NCBI GenBank assembly: GCA_009911355.1
Contig: QXXE01000001.1
Location: 1 to 64,000 of the forward strand
Source: Clostridiaceae bacterium
Lineage (GTDB): Bacteria; Bacillota; Clostridia; Oscillospirales; Butyricicoccaceae
DNA: 64,000 bases
Direction: 5' to 3'
Under the pieces are notes generated by a model. That model searched no databases. It was not told the origin of the DNA and saw only the letters and a list, made by a program, of their open reading frames with translations. Each line of letters starts with the position of its first letter. Positions within the stretch are counted from its first letter, which is position 1. Below, piece by piece: positions 42,394 through 50,691 of the stretch. A program made the position numbers and the translations under genes.

Positions 42394-43152
42394 ATGGCAC
42401 GCATAGATTGGAACAAAGTTGCGGAAGACTATCAAAATTCGGTTTTGAACAAGGAACGCCTGCACCAATATGCGCAAAAGGCTGCTCAGGCGCTGCGCAG
42501 CAGGAATGTTTTCTTTGACGGGTTTACGGACGCTGCATATGAAGCGGCGAAAGAAGCCGCATGGCAGGCGTGGCAGCGGCAAGGCTTTTTTCATCGGCTG
42601 TTCCACCGCCCGCCCGCCCCGCCGGCGCCGTCCTGCCCTGGGCTGGACGACCGGCATATCGGTTACTGGGTGCTGGAAACCAGCGAGGAAGAGTTACACT
42701 CAGGGAGCCGGTTTATCGATTGGGATGTAACCAAGAGCTTCCGCATCAAGCGGACGCGTACCAAGCTGTTTACCGACCACGCAAGCATACGGACAACGAA
42801 ATGGGTGCTGCTGGAGGACGGCGGGTTGGCGGCCTGCCTCACAATCCGGAGCTACCAGGCGTTCCCGTATTGGGAGTCGATGTTCTGGCTGAAGGAGTCC
42901 GGGCGCGTCGCGCTGAACGGGCTTGAACGCCGTAACGAAACGCTGGAAGATAACTGGAAGCGCATGTCGGACGAGGAGATCCTGCTGCTCGACCATAAAA
43001 AGCGGAGCGTCAGGAGACGGAATGTGATGCGGGACGATTATTATGTGGAGGACAGCGAGTGCATCCGCGCCGATAACTATCTGCTGACCGGGAAAAAGGG
43101 CGGCGGATGCAGCAAAAAAATCACGGCCCTGCTGAAAAAGCACGGTTTGTAA
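42394..43152 (+). CDS. Protein of unknown function
   Basis: 252 residues, no family recognised. An N-terminal helical part (residues 1-65, with ARIDWNKVAEDYQN and AAYEAAKEAAWQAWQRQ) joins a proline-rich linker (PPAPPAPSCPG) to a mixed beta-rich domain with many aromatic and charged residues (IGYWVLETSEEELHSG; WVLLEDGGLAACL). It ends in a lysine-rich tail. There is no signal peptide or membrane helix. ATG 42394 has GGAGG ten bases upstream; an earlier in-frame ATG overlaps that site. It is followed after 28 bases by the repeat protein at 43181, so the two share a transcript. Confidence 0.65.
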   Translation: MARIDWNKVAEDYQNSVLNKERLHQYAQKAAQALRSRNVFFDGFTDAAYEAAKEAAWQAWQRQGFFHRLFHRPPAPPAPSCPGLDDRHIGYWVLETSEEELHSGSRFIDWDVTKSFRIKRTRTKLFTDHASIRTTKWVLLEDGGLAACLTIRSYQAFPYWESMFWLKESGRVALNGLERRNETLEDNWKRMSDEEILLLDHKKRSVRRRNVMRDDYYVEDSECIRADNYLLTGKKGGGCSKKITALLKKHGL

Positions 43153-43180
43153 AGGGGAAATCCCCGGAAAGGACAGCTTT

Positions 43181-43702
43181 ATGGATGATTTGAGGGAATT
43201 TGCGCTCGAGGACGAGTTGGACGAGCTGATTGAAAGCGCGGCGGACGCGGTGGACGATGATGTTTACAGCGTATCCGGGGACGCTTCGCCCGAGCCCTGC
43301 GGGGAGGCTGCGGATGGGTTCGATGACCCGGATGACGAACCTTTTGACATGGAGGACGGCCTGTCAGGCGGCACGGGCTGGGAAAGTGGCGTCACCTATC
43401 AAACCGTCCCGGACCTCTTTTCAGACGGTTCGACGACTTATGGCTCAGACGGCAGCACATATAAGACGGTGAAAAACGTCTTTTCGGATGGCTCGACAAC
43501 TTATGGTTCGGACGGCAGCACATACAAGACGGTGAAAAACGTCTTTTCGGATGGCACGACCACCTATGGTTCAAACGGCGTGACCTATAAGACGGTGAAA
43601 AAGGTGTTCGGTGAAGGGAGCGTGACCTACGGCAGCGACGGCAGCGAGCTGGAAACCATCCCCGACCTATTCGGCTCTAGGAGCACGGAAAGGAAAAAGT
43701 AA
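43181..43702 (+). CDS. Acidic protein with four 21-residue YGSDGS repeats
   Basis: 173 residues. The first 70 are very acidic (EDELDELIESAADAVDDD; DDPDDEPFDMEDG). Then come four tandem units of 21 residues, residues 72-155, of the form TYKTVKNVFSDGSTTYGSDG, and a short closing ELETIPDLFGS. The units have alternating Tyr/Thr/Gly like beta-strand or beta-solenoid repeats. There is no signal peptide, so it is probably cytoplasmic. GGAAAGG precedes the ATG. It is co-transcribed with the unknown protein at 42394. Function unknown. Confidence 0.7.
   Translation: MDDLREFALEDELDELIESAADAVDDDVYSVSGDASPEPCGEAADGFDDPDDEPFDMEDGLSGGTGWESGVTYQTVPDLFSDGSTTYGSDGSTYKTVKNVFSDGSTTYGSDGSTYKTVKNVFSDGTTTYGSNGVTYKTVKKVFGEGSVTYGSDGSELETIPDLFGSRSTERKK
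43394..43645 (+). repeat. Four 63-bp in-frame tandem repeats
   Basis: Encodes the 21-residue repeats of the acidic protein at 43181. The middle two units are nearly identical at DNA level, which suggests recent slippage or expansion; the outer ones are more diverged. Confidence 0.85.
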
Positions 43703-43717
43703 ACCGGTTTTTTAATC

Positions 43718-43746
43718 TTCACAAAACCGGAAAAGTATGGTATAAT
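43718..43746 (+). promoter_or_regulatory. Sigma-A promoter of the aspartate dehydrogenase-like gene
   Basis: TTCACA (43718-43723), a 17-base spacer and an extended -10, TGGTATAAT (TATAAT at 43741-43746). It lies 44 bases before the ATG at 43790. Confidence 0.75.
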
Positions 43747-43789
43747 GGAAAAAGGCACAAACCGATTTTGACGGAGGATTACAAGCATT

Positions 43790-44590
43790 ATGGAACAGAA
43801 AAAATTAGCCCTTGCCGGGTGCGGCTATCTGGGGAACATCATTGCGGACGCGTACTGCGCGGGGCTGCTGGAAGGGTACAAGCTGGTGGGCGCGTACAGC
43901 CGGACGGCGGAGAAGGCGGAAACGGTCGCGCAGAAAACCGGCTGCGCGGCTTGCAAAACGTTGGACGAGCTGTTGGCGCTGAAGCCGGATTACGTTGCGG
44001 AGGCGGGTTCCGTGCAGCTTGCGAGGGAGCTTGCCGTGCCGGTGCTTTCGGGTGGGGCAAACCTGGTGCTGCTGTCGATTGGCGCGCTTGCGGACGCGGC
44101 ATTCCGGGCGGAGTGCGAGCGGACGGCCCTTGCGCACGGGACGAAGGTACATATTGCGTCGGGGGCGGTTGGCGGCTTCGACGTGCTGCGCACGGTTACG
44201 CTGATGGCGCAGGCCAAGCGGCTGCCGGAAGCGGCGGGCATTGTGACGCATAAGGGGCCGCAGTCGCTGTGGAACACGCCGGTGTTTGAGGAAGGGCTGC
44301 TGACGGATACGGAGGAGCGCCCGGTGCTTTCGGGGACGGCGGCTGATGCGATTGCGGTGCTGCCGACGAAGGTGAATGTGGCGGTAGCGGCGTCGCTTGC
44401 GACTACTGGGCCGGATTGCGCGACGGCGCAGATTTTCAGTGTGCCGGGCTTTGTGGGGGACGACCACTGCATCACTGCGGAGATTGACGGGGTGAAAGCG
44501 GTTGTTGATGTGTATTCGGGCACGGCGGAAATTGCTGGTTGGAGCGTTGTTGCGCTGCTGCGCAACCTTTCTTCGCCGATCATGCTTTAA
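43790..44590 (+). CDS. Aspartate dehydrogenase-like protein (NadX/DUF108 family)
   Basis: 266 residues. An N-terminal Rossmann motif (LALAGCGYLGNII) and the family's central EAGSVQLARELAVPVLSGGANLVLLSIGALAD, then IASGAVGGFDVL. The C-terminal half has PTKVNVAVAASLA, the catalytic-domain hallmark of L-aspartate dehydrogenases. It would convert L-aspartate to iminoaspartate/oxaloacetate with NAD(P), but in clusters with 2-hydroxyacid dehydrogenases other amino or oxo acids are possible. GGAGG lies before the ATG. A 2-hydroxyacid dehydrogenase follows after a repeat element. Confidence 0.85.
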   Translation: MEQKKLALAGCGYLGNIIADAYCAGLLEGYKLVGAYSRTAEKAETVAQKTGCAACKTLDELLALKPDYVAEAGSVQLARELAVPVLSGGANLVLLSIGALADAAFRAECERTALAHGTKVHIASGAVGGFDVLRTVTLMAQAKRLPEAAGIVTHKGPQSLWNTPVFEEGLLTDTEERPVLSGTAADAIAVLPTKVNVAVAASLATTGPDCATAQIFSVPGFVGDDHCITAEIDGVKAVVDVYSGTAEIAGWSVVALLRNLSSPIML

Positions 44591-44607
44591 GTGCTCTATC
44601 CGGGTGA

Positions 44608-44727
44608 CGCTGGGGCTCTGCCCCAGGCCCCGCTGGGGCCCTGCCCCAGACCCCGGCCCTGCGCGGGCAGCGCCAAAGGGACTTGTCCCTTTGGAATCCC
44701 TCCCTCGCCTGCGGGCGGGAAGGTGCT
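44608..44727. repeat. Modular palindromic element (copy 9, reverse orientation)
   Basis: GGGGCTCTGCCCC and GGGGCCCTGCCCC hairpins, then GCGCCAAAGGGACTTGTCCCTTTGG and CGCCTGCGGGCGGG. It begins about 18 bases after the stop of the gene at 43790. The 222-bp gap to 44813 holds this element and little else. Confidence 0.8.
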
Positions 44728-44812
44728 GCCGTTTTGTGTGGTGAGCCGCTGTTTCTGCGCCGGGAAGGGCTGATGCGCTGGAAATGTATTATTTTAAGAA
44801 GGAGACAGGTAA

Positions 44813-45709
44813 ATGTTTGAGAAACTGGTTGCAATTGAGCCGGTCGGGCTGGTCCCGGAGGCCGAGAAGGAACTGCATACATATGCACGTGAGATTGTGA
44901 TGTTTGACGGCGTCCCGACCGACGACGCGGAAATTGCCGCCCGTGTCGGCGATGCGGACGCGGTGCTGTTAAGCTATACCTCGCGTTTGAACCGCGCCGC
45001 GATGGAGCGTTGCCCGAACCTGCGCTATGTTGGGATGTGCTGCTCGCTCTATTCGGAGGAAAGCGCCAATGTGGATATCGCTTACGCCCGCACGCACGGC
45101 ATTGATGTGCGCGGTATCCGTGACTATGGCGACCACGGGGTTGTGGAATATGTATTGTGGCAGCTGGTGGAGATTTTGCACGGTTTTGGCGGGCACGCCG
45201 CGTGGGACGGCCTGCCGCGTGAGATCACCCGGCTGCGCGTGGGCGTGGTGGGGCTCGGCGTGACCGGCGGGATGATCGCCGATGCGCTGCATTTCCTCGG
45301 CGCGGATGTGCGCTATTTCAGCCGCACCCGGAAGCCGGACGCCGAGGGGAAAGGCTTCCGCTACCAGCCGCTCCATACGCTGCTGGAGGAGTGCGAAGTC
45401 GTTTTCACCTGCCTGAACAAGAACGTTATTTTGCTGCATGAGGAGGAGTTTGCCCGTCTCGGTTCGCACAAAATCATGTTTAATACCTCGATCGGCCCGG
45501 CGGCCGACCTGACCGCGCTCGCAAAGTGGCTGGACGACCCACAGAACCTGTTCTGCTGCGATACCATCGGCGCGCTGGGCGACCCCGCGCTGCAAGGCCG
45601 CGGGAATGTGCGGTTCTTGGGCATTTCCTCGGGGCGCACCCGCGAGATGTACGGGCTGCTGAGCGAAAAGGTGCTTGCGAATATCAAGAACCATCTCGCG
45701 GGCTGCTGA
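44813..45709 (+). CDS. D-isomer-specific 2-hydroxyacid dehydrogenase family protein
   Basis: 298 residues. The NAD-binding motif VGVVGLGVTGGMIA lies near the middle, with the catalytic-domain flanks before it. The usual C-terminal Arg, Glu and His residues are only partly visible (NTSIGPAADLTALAKWL), so activity is plausible rather than certain. The length is on the short side of the 310-340 usual for the family. AAGGAG lies before the ATG. It follows the aspartate dehydrogenase-like gene and may act with it on a shared oxo acid. Confidence 0.8.
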   Translation: MFEKLVAIEPVGLVPEAEKELHTYAREIVMFDGVPTDDAEIAARVGDADAVLLSYTSRLNRAAMERCPNLRYVGMCCSLYSEESANVDIAYARTHGIDVRGIRDYGDHGVVEYVLWQLVEILHGFGGHAAWDGLPREITRLRVGVVGLGVTGGMIADALHFLGADVRYFSRTRKPDAEGKGFRYQPLHTLLEECEVVFTCLNKNVILLHEEEFARLGSHKIMFNTSIGPAADLTALAKWLDDPQNLFCCDTIGALGDPALQGRGNVRFLGISSGRTREMYGLLSEKVLANIKNHLAGC

Positions 45710-45741
45710 CCACCCTATTTAGCTGAGAAAGGAGAGCGAAT

Positions 45742-46506
45742 ATGGCAGATTGGAACCCGGAAAAATACCTGCTGTTTCAAAAGCAGCGCACCCAGCCCGC
45801 GATTGACCTTGCTATGCGCATTTCGGGGCTGAGGCCGGCGGTAATTGCGGATATCGGGTGCGGGCCGGGGAACAGCACAGCGGTTTTGCGGTCGGTTTTT
45901 CCCGGGGCGGAAACGGTTTTGGGGCTGGACTATTCCGTGCAGATGATTGAAAAAGCCCGTCAGCTGCATCCCGGGCTCCGGTTCGAGGTGTGCCCCGCAG
46001 AGGGGATCACCGGCAGCTATGACCTGCTGTTCTCCAACGCCTGCCTGCAATGGGTGCCGGGGCATAGGACGCTGCTGCCGCAGCTGATGTCCCATTTGCG
46101 GGAGGGCGGGGTTCTGGCGGTGCAGATGCCCGCAAACCAGGAGGAGCCGCTTTACCGTGTGATCAGAGAGGTGGCCGCAGACAGCCGGTGGGGCTTTTCG
46201 GGCCGCGTCACGGAAACCAACGGGCTGCTTCCGCCCGATGCATATTTCGATATCCTGTCGGGCTGCCAGGCGCGGTTTGAGATGTGGGAAACGGTGTATT
46301 ACCATGTGCTGCCGTCCCATGCGCATTTGCTGCAATGGGTGCGGGAAACGCGGCTGCGCCCGTACCTTGCGGTGCTTGGGGAGGCGGAAAAGGACGCGTT
46401 TGAGCAGGAAATCCTCACGCGGGCGAAGCCGTTCTACCCGCTGACGGGCAGCGGCGAGGTCGTTTTCCGGTTCAAACGGTTTTTCTTTACGGCATACCGG
46501 GCATAA
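45742..46506 (+). CDS. tam: Class I SAM-dependent methyltransferase, trans-aconitate 2-methyltransferase type
   Basis: 254 residues. The SAM-binding motif IADIGCGPGNST lies near residue 36, then GLDYSVQMIEKA and the family's FSNACLQWVPGH. The N-terminal WNPEKYLLFQKQRTQPAIDL matches Tam proteins, which methylate the spontaneously formed inhibitor trans-aconitate. AAAGGAGAG precedes the ATG. It lies 32 bases after the hydroxyacid dehydrogenase and ends at a terminator near 46554. Confidence 0.87.
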   Translation: MADWNPEKYLLFQKQRTQPAIDLAMRISGLRPAVIADIGCGPGNSTAVLRSVFPGAETVLGLDYSVQMIEKARQLHPGLRFEVCPAEGITGSYDLLFSNACLQWVPGHRTLLPQLMSHLREGGVLAVQMPANQEEPLYRVIREVAADSRWGFSGRVTETNGLLPPDAYFDILSGCQARFEMWETVYYHVLPSHAHLLQWVRETRLRPYLAVLGEAEKDAFEQEILTRAKPFYPLTGSGEVVFRFKRFFFTAYRA

Positions 46507-46553
46507 GGGGCCGTGAAGGATGGGTTTTGCCCGGAATGGGACGAAAAATGGGT

Positions 46554-46586
46554 GGGAATCTCCGAATAAGGGGATTCCCGTTTCTG
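46554..46586 (+). terminator. Intrinsic terminator after tam
   Basis: A 10-bp stem GGGAATCTCC/GGGGATTCCC (one G-U pair), a six-base loop GAATAA, then GTTTCTGTTT. Confidence 0.7.
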
Positions 46587-46650
46587 TTTACCCCTTTTGC
46601 GGCCACTGCGCGGGAGGGGACGAAATTCCCCGAATCCGCCGTCCTGCCGG

Positions 46651-46679
46651 TTGCGGAAAAACGTGGGGCGTGGTATAAT
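46651..46679 (+). promoter_or_regulatory. Sigma-A promoter of pcrA
   Basis: TTGCGG (46651-46656), a 17-base spacer and TGGTATAAT (TATAAT at 46674-46679), 37 bases before the start codon. Confidence 0.7.
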
Positions 46680-46716
46680 GAAGGCACTACATTTGGATAG
46701 GAAAAGGAACAGGAAC

Positions 46717-49101
46717 ATGGAACCCACAAAATTTGACCTGAAATATACATCGGTGCGGCGCGCGATTATTGAGCAGCGCTTTGCAAACCTGAACAACCGG
46801 CAGCAGGAGGCGGTCTATCAGACAGAAGGGCCGCTGCTGGTGCTGGCGGGGGCGGGCAGCGGCAAAACGACCGTGCTGATCCACCGTATCATCAACCTCC
46901 TGCGATTTGGCAAGGGCTATGACTGGCCCTTCGCGCCCGAACAGGCCACGCAGGAGGATCTTGCATTTCTGACGGGCTACCTGCTTGCGCCCAGCGAGGA
47001 AAACCGTGTGCAGGCCGAGCGGCTTTGCGCGGTTGCCGCGCCGCGCCCGTGGGAGGTGATTGCGATCACGTTCACGAATAAGGCCGCGAAGGAGCTTCAG
47101 GAGCGGCTGGTGCGCGCGCTTGGCGAGGAGGACGCGGCGGGCGTATGGGCGTATACCTTCCATGGGGCGTGCCTGCGTATCCTGCGCAGCAATATTGAGC
47201 AGCTGGGGTATGACAAGGCGTTCACGATTTACGACGAGGACGACAAGAAACGCACGATCCTGGAAGCAATGAAGCGGCTTGACCTCGACCCCAAGACCTA
47301 CGACCCGCGCACGGTGATGGGCATGATCTCCCGCGCAAAGGACAACCTGATCCTGCCGGACGTTTTCGCCGAGCAGGCAAAGGGCGAATTCTTCAAGGAA
47401 AAGACAGCCGAAGTCTATCTGCTGTATGAAAAGCTGATGCATAAGGCGAATGCGCTGGACTTTGACGACATCATCCTGAAAACAGTACTGCTGCTGCAAA
47501 ACCATGACGATGTGCGCGAATACTACCAGCGTAAGTTCCGTTACGTCCTTGTGGACGAATACCAGGACACCAACCATGCCCAATATGTGCTCTGCGCGCT
47601 GCTTGCGGGCGGGGGGCAGAACATCTGCGTAGTCGGCGACGACGACCAGTCGATCTATAAATTCCGGGGCGCGACGATTGCCAATATCCTGGAATTTGAA
47701 AAGCAGTATCCCGGCGCGAAAACCATCCGGCTGGAACAGAACTACCGGTCGACCAGCAATATCCTGGACACGGCAAACGCCCTGATCCGCAATAACCAGC
47801 GGCGCAAGGGCAAGGAGCTCTGGACTGAGCAGGGCGAGGGGGCAAAGGTACATCTGCACCGTTCGGGTACGCAGGAGGAGGAAGCCGCGTTCATTGCGGA
47901 AACCATCCTGGAGGGGGCCGAAGCGGGGCGCAAATGGGGCGAATACGCGGTGCTGTACCGCAACAACGTCCTGTCGAATAACATTGAGGGCGCATTTATG
48001 CGCGGCGGTATCCCTTACCGCATTTACAAGGGCAGGGACTTTTTCAGCCGTGCGGAAATCCGCGATATGTTCGCCTATCTGTGGGTGGTCGAGAACCCGG
48101 CAGACGAGCTGCGGCTGCGCCGGATTATCAACGTGCCCGCCCGGAAGATCGGCGGAAGGTCGGTTGAGCTTGCGTCTGAGGAAGCGGCAAAGACCGGGCA
48201 GATCCTGTTTGACGTGGTGCGGCATGCGGACGAGTATCCGGCGTTGTCCCGCGGAGCGTCGGCGATGGTGCGGTTCGGTGAAATGATCGAAAAGCTGCGG
48301 GAGCAGCGGGAAACGCTGTCCCTTTCCGAGCTCTACGAAGCGATCCTGGAGCAGTCGGGCTACCGCGCGGCATGGGAAGCGAAGGATGACAGCGAATCGC
48401 GGTCACGCATAGAAAATATCATGGAGCTGAAATCGAATATCGCGGACTATGAAGCCCATGCGGCGGAGCCGTCGCTGGCGGGGTTCCTGGAGGAGATGGC
48501 GCTGTTTACCGACGCTGACCATACCGACGAAACCGAGGACGCGGTGCTGATGATGACGATGCACTCGGCGAAGGGGCTGGAGTTCCCGACGGTGTTCCTC
48601 TGCGGGATGGAGGACGGGCTGTTCCCGAGCTTCCGCTCGGAGGAGCGCGAGGAGGACATGGAAGAAGAGCGCCGCCTTTGCTATGTAGCGGTAACGCGGG
48701 CGCGGAAGGAATTGTACTTGACCTGCGCGGAGCGGCGGATGCTCTACGGGCGGACGCAGTATGCGAGGCCGTCCAAATTCCTGAACGAAATGCCGAAAAA
48801 TCTGCTTGATTCCAATATGGGGACGCAGCAGGCGCCATCGATCCAGACCGATGTGCCGGGCACCTCGTCGTCGCGGGTATCCTACGTGTCGGCGCGGCGG
48901 GTCGGCATTGCGCCGCAGGCGCTTTCGGAGGCGCCGGACTTTGCGGCAGGCGACCGGGTCAAGCACCGCGTGTTCGGCGAGGGCATGGTCGTTTCGGTGA
49001 AGCCGATGGGCGGGGACGCGCTGCTTGAAATCGCGTTTGATACCAAAGGGACGAAGCGCCTGATGGGAAAGCAGGCGGGGCAGTTCATGGAAAAAATCTA
49101 A
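46717..49101 (+). CDS. pcrA: ATP-dependent DNA helicase of the UvrD/PcrA family
   Basis: 794 residues. Motif Q (LNNRQQEAV), Walker A GAGSGKTTVL, motif II VDEYQDTNHAQY and the motifs GDDDQSIYKFRGA, LEQNYRST and VTRARKEL are all present. The C-terminus has the Tudor-like RNA-polymerase-contacting domain (GDRVKHRVFGEGMV). It is a superfamily 1 3'-5' helicase that removes RecA and acts in repair and plasmid replication. It is longer than the usual 720-740 through an insertion near residues 65-110. ATG 46717 has AGGAAC upstream and fits the promoter; earlier ATGs fall inside the -10. Confidence 0.95.
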   Translation: MEPTKFDLKYTSVRRAIIEQRFANLNNRQQEAVYQTEGPLLVLAGAGSGKTTVLIHRIINLLRFGKGYDWPFAPEQATQEDLAFLTGYLLAPSEENRVQAERLCAVAAPRPWEVIAITFTNKAAKELQERLVRALGEEDAAGVWAYTFHGACLRILRSNIEQLGYDKAFTIYDEDDKKRTILEAMKRLDLDPKTYDPRTVMGMISRAKDNLILPDVFAEQAKGEFFKEKTAEVYLLYEKLMHKANALDFDDIILKTVLLLQNHDDVREYYQRKFRYVLVDEYQDTNHAQYVLCALLAGGGQNICVVGDDDQSIYKFRGATIANILEFEKQYPGAKTIRLEQNYRSTSNILDTANALIRNNQRRKGKELWTEQGEGAKVHLHRSGTQEEEAAFIAETILEGAEAGRKWGEYAVLYRNNVLSNNIEGAFMRGGIPYRIYKGRDFFSRAEIRDMFAYLWVVENPADELRLRRIINVPARKIGGRSVELASEEAAKTGQILFDVVRHADEYPALSRGASAMVRFGEMIEKLREQRETLSLSELYEAILEQSGYRAAWEAKDDSESRSRIENIMELKSNIADYEAHAAEPSLAGFLEEMALFTDADHTDETEDAVLMMTMHSAKGLEFPTVFLCGMEDGLFPSFRSEEREEDMEEERRLCYVAVTRARKELYLTCAERRMLYGRTQYARPSKFLNEMPKNLLDSNMGTQQAPSIQTDVPGTSSSRVSYVSARRVGIAPQALSEAPDFAAGDRVKHRVFGEGMVVSVKPMGGDALLEIAFDTKGTKRLMGKQAGQFMEKI

Positions 49102-49142
49102 AGCCTGCCGCCGCAGAACCCCATGAGGATTTGCTAACGGAA

Positions 49143-49557
49143 GCCCAAACCCCGCTGGCGTCGTTGTGCCAGCGGGGTTTGGGCGGGAGCGCGGTAAACG
49201 GTTCTGCACACAGAACATAACCCGACCAGCCCGCCGTCGTTATGGCGGGCTGGTCACCACGCAATAACAGTCTAAGAAAAGCCCAGCCCCCGTCCCGCCC
49301 GCGGCGAGCAGAGATGCGTCAGCATCTCGGGGTCTGGGGCGAAAGCCCCAGCGGGTGCAGGGCAGAGCCCTGCCGCCCGCCGCGTAGGCGTGGGGTGCAG
49401 GGGTAGAGCCCCGCCGCCCGCCGCGCAGGCGCGGGGTGCAGGGGCAGAGCCCCGCCGCCCGCCGCGTAGGCGCGGGGTGCAGGGGCAGAGCCCCGCCGCC
49501 CGCCGCGCAGGCGCGGGGTGCAGGGGCAGAGCCCCGCCGCCCGCCGCGCAGGCGTGG
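49143..49557. repeat. Composite modular palindromic element (copy 10, most complete)
   Basis: Hairpin A has a 17-bp perfect stem (49143-49159/49168-49184) with loop GTCGTTGT. Hairpin B has a 12-bp stem (49224-49235/49244-49255) with loop GTCGTTAT. After a short AT-richer spacer come CCCCCGTCCCGCCCGC, GAGATGCGTCAGCATCTC, GGGGCGAAAGCCCC and one 39-bp and four 41-bp tandem GC-rich units. It fills the 483-bp gap between pcrA and sbcD and is in the opposite orientation to copy 2. Confidence 0.9.
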
Positions 49558-49584
49558 GGAGGGATAAAAGAAAGGATGGGAAAT

Positions 49585-50691
49585 GTGCGTATCCTACATA
49601 CTGGCGACCTGCACTTCGGTGCTTCAATTGGCGGGTTCTCTCTGCTTCCAGAACAAGAAGCACTCGTGGAAATGCTCCTGAAAATCGTTACGGAGCAAAG
49701 CATAGACGCAGCCGTGCTTACAGGCGATATTTTTGACCGCGCAGTGTCCACCAGTGAGGCGATCGCCCTCTACGACCGCTTCCTTACCGCCCTCTGCAGG
49801 CAATGCCCCGTTTATCTGATCGCCGGCAATCACGACGGCGCAGCACGCCTCGCGTCGCTCGCAGGTCTGCTGCGCGGGGCCGGGCTCTATGTGCAGGGCA
49901 GCCTGCGCGAAAAGCCCCAGCCCATCCGGCAGGATGACGCCGAATTTTGGCTGATCCCCTACTTCAATGCCGAGCAGGTGCGGCTGCTGTACCCCAATGC
50001 CGGCATCCGCAGCGCCAACGACGCAATGCGCGCCCTAATGGACGACGTGCGCGCACGCCGCAACCCCGCCGCCTGCACAATCGTCGCAGCCCACTGCTTT
50101 GTGACCGGCGCGTCGCCCTCCGGCAGCGATACCTCTGCCGTGCTCGCCGGCGCCGGGCGGGTCGGCGCGGATGTGTTCCAAGACATCCCATATACCGCGC
50201 TCGGGCACCTGCACCGCGCACAGCAGCCCGCGCCCAACGTCCGCTACTCCGGTTCGCCGTACCCCTACAGCTTTTCCGAAGGGGAAAAATCAGTGACCAT
50301 TTTCGATACCGCCACACGGCAAATTACAGAGATCCCGCTGCACCACGCGCGGACGCTGCGCACCGTGCGCGGCACCTTCGACGAGGTGCTCGCACTGCCA
50401 ACGAGCGAGGACTACCTGCAAATCGAGCTGACCGACCGGGGCGCCGGACTCGAAACGCTCGATACGCTGCGCGCACGCTTCCCGCGCCTTGTCACCCTGC
50501 TCGGACGGCAGGCCGCAGGCGGCGAAGCGACAACCCTGACCGTTGAAGAGCTGCGCACCCTGTCCCACCGCCCAGCTGACCTCGTGGGGCGGTTTTGTGA
50601 GGAAATCGGCGGCAGCGCCGCGCAGCAGGAGCATATTACACTCTTTTTAGAGCTGCTGCGTGAAATTCAGGAAGGGGGCGGCGGACAATGA
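49585..50691 (+). CDS. sbcD: Exonuclease SbcD (Mre11 homologue)
   Basis: About 368 residues. The metallophosphoesterase motifs are in order: ILHTGDLHFG near the N-terminus, LTGDIFDRA, IAGNHDG, AAHCFVTG and YTALGHLH, then the capping domain. With SbcC it cleaves DNA hairpins and protein-blocked ends. GTG 49585 is preferred because AAAGGA lies eight bases upstream; the ATG at 49576 overlaps that site. The frame is open back into the repeat array, but that part is not coding. Its neighbours are hairpin-rich repeats, which are the kind of DNA this enzyme attacks when extruded. Confidence 0.93.
   Translation: MRILHTGDLHFGASIGGFSLLPEQEALVEMLLKIVTEQSIDAAVLTGDIFDRAVSTSEAIALYDRFLTALCRQCPVYLIAGNHDGAARLASLAGLLRGAGLYVQGSLREKPQPIRQDDAEFWLIPYFNAEQVRLLYPNAGIRSANDAMRALMDDVRARRNPAACTIVAAHCFVTGASPSGSDTSAVLAGAGRVGADVFQDIPYTALGHLHRAQQPAPNVRYSGSPYPYSFSEGEKSVTIFDTATRQITEIPLHHARTLRTVRGTFDEVLALPTSEDYLQIELTDRGAGLETLDTLRARFPRLVTLLGRQAAGGEATTLTVEELRTLSHRPADLVGRFCEEIGGSAAQQEHITLFLELLREIQEGGGGQ

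Noticed and set aside
49143-49557. CRISPR array
   Set aside because: The 41-bp units are directly abutting without unique spacers, and no cas genes are nearby.
49390-49575. Long open frames through the GC-rich repeat arrays, with Arg/Pro/Gly/Ala-rich translations, here joined to sbcD and similar ones at 5-170, 55990-56250 and 59740-59990
   Set aside because: They arise because the repeats have no stop codons in several frames. They have no ribosome binding sites, and the 41-bp unit changes frame at each copy.
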